Below, piece by piece: positions 59,636 through 64,000 of a DNA stretch of 64,000 nt. This DNA comes from Streptomyces venezuelae (GTDB lineage Bacteria; Actinomycetota; Actinomycetes; Streptomycetales; Streptomycetaceae): contig NZ_CP029194.1 in the NCBI RefSeq assembly GCF_008642375.1, positions 1,116,001 through 1,180,000 on the forward strand. The letters run 5' to 3'. Numbering within the stretch: position 1 is the first letter of the stretch; each line of letters opens with the position of its first letter. Both the position numbers and the translations under genes were made by a program. The notes under the pieces were generated by a model that worked only from the letters and a program-made list of their open reading frames with translations, made no database searches and was not told the DNA's origin.

Positions 59636-61138
59636 TCACGGACGCAGGAGGGGAAAGTCCGCCCCGGCCCAGAGCGTGCGAAGGGGGGCGGGCCCGTCGC
59701 CTTCGTCGGTGTCGTCGGTCCGCCACACCTCGGCCCGCCCGGTGGAGCCGTCGAACAACGGCCAGCCCGGCTCTCCGGTCGCGGCGAAGCCGGCCCAGGC
59801 GCCCACCATCCGGTCCGCGAGGTCGCGGTCGGCGGAGGTGGGGGCGCCGCCGATGAGGAAAGCCGCGCAGTCCTTGTCGACGGCGCCGAAGGCGAAGGGG
59901 ACGTCCGCGCAGTGCCAGGCCCGGACGGCTCCTCCGGGCCCGGTGCGCCGGCGGTCGAAGCGTGCCAGGAACGTCCTGCCGCCGGTCCGGGCGTGCCGCT
60001 CGGCGAGCCGGCAGGCGTACTCCCCGAACAGGAGGTCGCCGAAGACCGTCAGGTAGACGTCGAGCACCGGCGCGTCCGGCATCGCGGCGCGATAGCCGGC
60101 AACCAGTCCTGCGGGTATGCCGAAGTCCTCGGCGAAGCGGTCCAGTTGCTCTCCGGTGGTGACCTTCGCGCAGCTGCCGACGGCATCGAACAGCCAGTAC
60201 TCCTCCGTGGTGTGGCAGACGAGGAGGTCCACGTCCCGGCCCACGCCCTCCCCGATGCCGGTGAGGGGGTCGGTGGGCAGGATGTCCCCGTCGAGGACGG
60301 GGGCGTACAGCGAGGGGTCGTAGTGGCGGGACCCGGAGGCGGGATCGCGCCGGTAGTCCTCGACCACCCGGTCGGACGCGGTGACGAGGTCCTGCGGCGT
60401 CGCCGCCGTCAGGCCCTCGGCGGTGGCGGGGCGGCCCGCCGCGGCGGCGACCTCGCGCGTGGTCGCGGCGGCGATGCCGGGTGTGTAGCAGGGGCTGGCG
60501 GGGCTGTGGAGGACGGCGCGGTGGAACAGCCCGCGTGCTCGGTCCATCACCATGAGGCAGGCGATCGAGGCTGCCCCGGAGGAGTGGCCGGCGACCGTGA
60601 CGTTGCCGGGGTCGCCGCCGAACGCGGCGATGTTCTCCCGCACCCACCGCAGGGCCGCGACCTGGTCGAGCAGGCCCCGGTTGTCGGGGTGGGCGGTTCC
60701 GCCGGCGGCGGGGACGTGCCCGAACCCCTCGAAGCCGAGCCGGTAGTTGACGGTCACGACGACGAGTCCGGCGCGGGCGAGGGCATCGCCGTCGAAGTCG
60801 GGCTGGGCCGAGGATCCGAAGGTGTAGGCGCCCCCGTGGATCCAGACGAGGACGGGCAGGGAACCGCCGTCCGGCGCCGGGGTCCAGACGTTGACGGTGA
60901 GGATGTCCTCGTCCCCCGGCGACCAGACGGGCGAGCCGGGCAGTTCCGCCGACTGGGGGGCGACGGGGCCGAAGGCCGTGCCGTCCCGTACGCCGGTCCA
61001 CGGGGCCGCCGGGGCCGGCTCCCGGAACCGGTGGGTACCGAACGGCGGTGCGGCGTAGGGGATTCCGAGCACGGCGACGACGTCGGCGGAGGCCCGGAAG
61101 CCCCGTACCGCACCGTGTGTCGTCTTGAAGATGTCCAT
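59636..61138 (-). CDS. type B carboxylesterase
   Basis: 500 residues. No signal peptide. Carboxylesterase/lipase fold with the oxyanion motif VWIHGGAYTFGS, nucleophile Ser186 in GHSSGAAS, Glu in CHTTEEYWLF and His in WHCADVPFAF. These enzymes split short esters; in this setting it could act on acetylated or feruloylated sugars, but the family is broad. A TTGACA on the minus strand upstream (near 61220) suggests its own promoter. It converges with the pectin series and follows the lyase gene at 61230 on the same strand. Confidence 0.9.
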   Translation of the reverse strand: MDIFKTTHGAVRGFRASADVVAVLGIPYAAPPFGTHRFREPAPAAPWTGVRDGTAFGPVAPQSAELPGSPVWSPGDEDILTVNVWTPAPDGGSLPVLVWIHGGAYTFGSSAQPDFDGDALARAGLVVVTVNYRLGFEGFGHVPAAGGTAHPDNRGLLDQVAALRWVRENIAAFGGDPGNVTVAGHSSGAASIACLMVMDRARGLFHRAVLHSPASPCYTPGIAAATTREVAAAAGRPATAEGLTAATPQDLVTASDRVVEDYRRDPASGSRHYDPSLYAPVLDGDILPTDPLTGIGEGVGRDVDLLVCHTTEEYWLFDAVGSCAKVTTGEQLDRFAEDFGIPAGLVAGYRAAMPDAPVLDVYLTVFGDLLFGEYACRLAERHARTGGRTFLARFDRRRTGPGGAVRAWHCADVPFAFGAVDKDCAAFLIGGAPTSADRDLADRMVGAWAGFAATGEPGWPLFDGSTGRAEVWRTDDTDEGDGPAPLRTLWAGADFPLLRP

Positions 61139-61229
61139 GGGTCAAGCGTGTCATCCGGCCCCTCGCCCGCACCAACACCAAGATCATGACGATTCACACA
61201 TCGCTGATGTCAATGCGGGCGCCCGCTCC

Positions 61230-62903
61230 TCAGGGCAGCAGGTCGACGCAGTCGAACGCGGTGCCCGCACTCAGGAAGCCGGTGCCGGTGGAGCCGCTGA
61301 CGACGCTCAGCCTGAGGACGTTGTACTGGCTCGGGTCGGTCTTCCAGGCGCTTGCCGGAACGACGTAGGTGAAGGTGTGGTTGTTGCCCCGGTACGAGCC
61401 GGTGGTCAGCGAGCGGGTCGACGGCTGGGCCGGGGGCGAGGGGATCGCGGAGACCCAGTCGTTGACGGTGACCTGGGGCCGTCCGTTGAGGAAGGCGGTG
61501 GTGACGCCGATCCGGAGGGTGTGCGCGGCGGCTGCCTGGGCGGCGGTGAGCCTGAAGTACACGAGTAGGCCGTCGTTGACGTCCTTCCAGAGGTAGCAGG
61601 GGAAGGAGGCGGCGACGTCGCCGGCTCCCAGGACGACGTTCCCGGTCCAGGAGGCGGCCCGGACGTCCGCGGGGTGGGCGTACGTCATGAGGGCGGCGTT
61701 CTTGAACCCGCCTGGTGTGCCGTCCCAGTCGCCGATCCGCCAGATCGCGGGGGCGGTGCTCGGGTCGTTGGTGAGGGTGAGGGTGTGGAGCGCCGTGGCG
61801 GCGCCCGCGGTGACGGTCACCGTGCCCGTGTGGACGGCGAGTTCGCCCTTGTAGACGGTGAGGGTGTAGGTGCCGGGGAGCATCCCCCGGCAGGAGAAGG
61901 CGCCGGTGCCTGCGGTGGCACGGGTCCAGTACTGGGCGGCGGCGTTGGCGAAGCCGACGGTGTACGGGTGGTCCGCGTCCATGCCGGCGAGGCCGACGCC
62001 CGCGACCCTGCCGCGGCCCGCGGCGCCGACCCAGCCGGGGATGCCGAGGTCGTCGACCCAGGACGTGTCGTGGTTCGCGGCGAAGAGCGCCGGGGAGGGC
62101 GTCCCCCCGTCGGTGAAGGCCAGCAGGTAGGGGCCCTGGAGGCCGAAGCGCATCGCCTCCGTCTGGGACTGGTTGTAGTGGAGGATCTCGTACAGGCCGA
62201 CGCCGAGTTCGTTGGAGTGGCGGAGGAGGGAGCGGTAGAACGGGCCGCCCGAGGCCTTCTCGTGGTTGGAGCGGACCATCCAGAGGCCGACCGAGCCGGT
62301 GGTGTACCCGACGGTGTCGTAGTCCATGACCCGGACGCCGGAGTAGTGCTTGGAGCGGGTGTGGCCGTCGGCGCGCTGCCAGACGTCCCCCGCCTCGATG
62401 ACGGTGTCCGCGCCCTCGACCCAGGAGTCGGGGCCCGCGTTGGGGAAGATCCCCGGCTTGAGGCGGGCGATGAAGCGGGTCGCGGTGAAGGACGTGTCGG
62501 CCTTGTCGGTCCACAGGTAGACGTTGTTCAGGCCGGAGCGGGCCGCGATGTAGTGGCGGAGCGTGCCGTGGACGACGGTGACGAGGACGGTCGACCCGGT
62601 CTGGGCGAGGGTGACGGTGGAGGCGCCGAGGCCGGACTCGACGTGCGAGTGCTTGCCGCCGTAGCCCTCGTACTCCGTGCCCTTGTAGACGAGGGACGTG
62701 AGGTCCCCGGTCGACTTCGAGACCTTGAAGACGAGTCCGGCGCCGGTGTCGACGATGTACTGCGTGCCGTCGTCGCTCCAGCCGAAGCCCGCTGCCACGG
62801 CGGTGCCTTCGACGGCGGAGAGGGCAGCGCCTGCGGCCGCTGCGCCGAGGAGGGTGCGGCGGCGGACGGGGTGCGGGGAAGTGGTGTCGTCGTACGAGCG
62901 CAT
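61230..62903 (-). CDS. secreted rhamnogalacturonan lyase, PL4 family
   Basis: 557 residues from the ATG at 62903. A Tat-type signal (VRRRTLLGAAAAGAALSAVEG) is followed by the beta-sandwich catalytic domain (YIVDTGAGLVFKVSKSTGDL, HYSGVRVMDYDTVGYTTG, VGLWMVRSNHEKASGGPFYR), an Ig-like middle domain (MLPGTYTLTVYKGELAV) and a jelly-roll C terminus (AIWRIGDWDGTPGGFKNA, LRIGVTTAFLNGRPQVTVND). It cuts the rhamnose-galacturonate backbone of rhamnogalacturonan I by beta-elimination. This enzyme links the rhamnose, galactan and pectin blocks to one polymer. Confidence 0.93.
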   Translation of the reverse strand: MRSYDDTTSPHPVRRRTLLGAAAAGAALSAVEGTAVAAGFGWSDDGTQYIVDTGAGLVFKVSKSTGDLTSLVYKGTEYEGYGGKHSHVESGLGASTVTLAQTGSTVLVTVVHGTLRHYIAARSGLNNVYLWTDKADTSFTATRFIARLKPGIFPNAGPDSWVEGADTVIEAGDVWQRADGHTRSKHYSGVRVMDYDTVGYTTGSVGLWMVRSNHEKASGGPFYRSLLRHSNELGVGLYEILHYNQSQTEAMRFGLQGPYLLAFTDGGTPSPALFAANHDTSWVDDLGIPGWVGAAGRGRVAGVGLAGMDADHPYTVGFANAAAQYWTRATAGTGAFSCRGMLPGTYTLTVYKGELAVHTGTVTVTAGAATALHTLTLTNDPSTAPAIWRIGDWDGTPGGFKNAALMTYAHPADVRAASWTGNVVLGAGDVAASFPCYLWKDVNDGLLVYFRLTAAQAAAAHTLRIGVTTAFLNGRPQVTVNDWVSAIPSPPAQPSTRSLTTGSYRGNNHTFTYVVPASAWKTDPSQYNVLRLSVVSGSTGTGFLSAGTAFDCVDLLP

Positions 62904-62959
62904 CGGCGTGCGGCTCCTTCGGTACGAGGGGGTACGGGGCGGCTCCCGGTTGTCCCTAG

Positions 62960-62983
62960 GTCGCCACCGGCCGCGGAAGGGTT
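62960..62983 (-). promoter_or_regulatory. possible ECF-sigma promoter of the lyase gene
   Basis: On the minus strand AACC (62983-62980) and CGAC (62963-62960), separated by 16 bp, resemble promoters of ECF sigma factors in Streptomyces. No better vegetative promoter is seen in the 100-bp gap. Confidence 0.3.
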
Positions 62984-63003
62984 GCCCCCGTACGACGCCG
63001 GAG

Positions 63004-63714
63004 TCAGGCGGTGCGCGCCGTCCGGGAGACCGGGAGGCGGGCGCAACGGCGGCAGGCGCGGGCCGAGGTCGCCACGACCGCGTGCGAGGCCGCCGCGAGA
63101 GCTCCGGCGCAGGCGAGCAGCGGCCAGTTCGTGGCGAGGGCGGAGGCGACGGCGAGCGCGAGCGTCGTGACGGCCATGGCGACCCCGGCGGTGGTGCCGG
63201 CCCAGGCGACGAGGAGCGGCAGCCGGGGCGGGGTGGGCAGCCGGCGGGCGAGCGTGCCGGTGACGGCCAGCGTCGCGGCGGAGAGCAGTGCGGCGCCGAT
63301 CGCGACTCCTGCCAGATGTGCGGCGAGCAGCTGCGCGGTGCGGGGGACGAACCCCGTCGGGTCGGCGGCGGGGGTGACGGCCAGGTACCGGCAGGCGATG
63401 AGGAAGGGCGCGGTGAGCGTGACGGCCAGGGCGGTGTGGCGGGCCTGGGCGAGGGTCAGCTCCCGCTGGCAGCTCGGTACGAGCTCCTCGACCGTCCCGA
63501 ACTCCCGCACCGCCGCGCGGACCGCGTCCGGGTACGGGCCGCCCCGCTCGGCGTGGGCGTCCGCCGTGTCGGCGAGTCCGCCGCGGATCTCCTCGACCAG
63601 CCGGGCCTTCGCACGGGCCGGTCCGTGCAGGGCGGCGGCGAGCTCGGCGGCGTACGCGTGGAGCGGGTCACCCGGGTCGAGCGGGTCACGCGGGTCGGTG
63701 CCGGGGGCGGTCAT
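63004..63714 (-). CDS. membrane protein with permease-prefix domain, PadR partner
   Basis: 236 residues from the ATG at 63714, which overlaps the PadR stop. The first 85 residues are cytoplasmic and helical (AYAAELAAALHGPARAKARLVEEIRGGLADTADAH, then EFGTVEELVPSCQ), the pattern of the permease-prefix/DUF1700-like region. Four membrane segments follow (LAVTLTAPFLIACRYLAV, LLAAHLAGVAIGAALLSAA, LLVAWAGTTAGVAMAVTTLA, WPLLACAGALAAASHAVV). A Cys-Arg-Arg-Cys motif lies near the C terminus. Such genes commonly pair with PadR regulators; the job is unknown. Confidence 0.8.
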   Translation of the reverse strand: MTAPGTDPRDPLDPGDPLHAYAAELAAALHGPARAKARLVEEIRGGLADTADAHAERGGPYPDAVRAAVREFGTVEELVPSCQRELTLAQARHTALAVTLTAPFLIACRYLAVTPAADPTGFVPRTAQLLAAHLAGVAIGAALLSAATLAVTGTLARRLPTPPRLPLLVAWAGTTAGVAMAVTTLALAVASALATNWPLLACAGALAAASHAVVATSARACRRCARLPVSRTARTA

Positions 63715-64000
63715 GTGGCGAGCCCGGGCGGCGGCGTGGTCGGGTTCAGGACCGAGCCGATGGCGGCGGTGAACTCGCTCCACGCCGTCCGCTCGCCCGC
63801 CAGGGTCTCCCGGCCGGCCTCGGTGAGCTCGTAGCAGCGCCGGCGCCGCTCGCCGGTGGACTGCCAGCTGCTGCTGAGGAGTCCGAGCCGCTCCAGCCGC
63901 TGGAGCGCCGGATAGATCGTGCCCGTACGCAGTTCGAGCACGCCGCCGCTGCGCTGCTGGACCGCGGAGATGATCGCGTATCCGTGCAGCGGGCCCTCTT
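63711..64000 (-). CDS. PadR family transcriptional regulator, 5' end outside window
   Basis: The frame is open from the right edge to the stop at 63711. The visible part has the PadR winged helix: GPLHGYAIISAVQQRSGGVLE, the recognition region RTGTIYPALQRLERLGLL and the wing RRRRCYELTEAGRETL. The missing N terminus should be only about 20-30 residues. It overlaps the membrane protein gene (ATGA), so the pair forms a small regulator-partner operon as seen for many PadR loci. Confidence 0.9.
   Translation of the reverse strand, partial: EGPLHGYAIISAVQQRSGGVLELRTGTIYPALQRLERLGLLSSSWQSTGERRRRCYELTEAGRETLAGERTAWSEFTAAIGSVLNPTTPPPGLAT

Overview
The window is high-GC actinobacterial DNA and is almost certainly from Streptomyces or a close relative. 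Codon third positions are nearly all G or C, GTG starts are common, stop/start overlaps (ATGA, GTGA) link many genes, and the sugar importers have no ATPase gene of their own, as in the MsiK-dependent importers of Streptomyces. I see no rRNA, tRNA, insertion sequence, phage gene or CRISPR array.

Bases 1-13,000 hold mixed housekeeping and accessory genes: an SPFH protein (cut by the left edge) coupled to an M23 peptidase, a lipase, a MacB-type ABC exporter pair, an MBL-fold hydrolase, a ROK regulator divergent from an HxlR regulator coupled to a ketopantoate-reductase-like gene, a serine-hydrolase-fold protein lacking the catalytic lysine, acetyltransferases, VOC proteins, and a small lipoprotein whose reading frame appears to shift twice. 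Large palindromes lie at 2861-2901, 5270-5307 and 7504-7536.

From about 13,100 to 62,900 the window is dominated by breakdown of plant cell-wall sugars, with a pattern that fits pectin and especially rhamnogalacturonan I. The blocks are: (i) divergent xylB/xylA; (ii) a rhamnose block with a LacI regulator, rhaM, and the coupled series rhamnose isomerase, aldolase/dehydrogenase, rhamnulokinase, lutA, lutB, lutC, which should carry rhamnose through lactaldehyde and lactate to pyruvate; (iii) a beta-1,4-galactan block resembling Bacillus gan (LacI, two permeases, binding protein, GH42 galactosidase, secreted GH53 endo-galactanase); (iv) a five-gene operon that encodes, in principle, a whole De Ley-Doudoroff oxidative galactose pathway, with a divergent ROK regulator; (v) an IclR regulator divergent from an enolase-superfamily dehydratase and a zinc dehydrogenase; (vi) a long, tightly coupled series of a FadR regulator, DapA-family enzyme, IlvD/Edd dehydratase, two permeases, Gfo/Idh oxidoreductase, DUF6807 protein, GH43, binding protein, acetylesterase, pectate lyase and pectinesterase; (vii) a carboxylesterase and a secreted family-4 rhamnogalacturonan lyase on the other strand.

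Together these suggest a division of labour. Secreted lyase, methylesterase, acetylesterase and endo-galactanase open the polymer; two importers bring in oligosaccharides; GH42 and GH43 finish them inside; separate pathways consume rhamnose, galactose and probably an aldonic-acid intermediate from arabinose or a uronate. Each block has its own regulator and recognisable palindromic sites next to its promoters. The right end holds a PadR regulator (cut by the edge) with a partner membrane protein.
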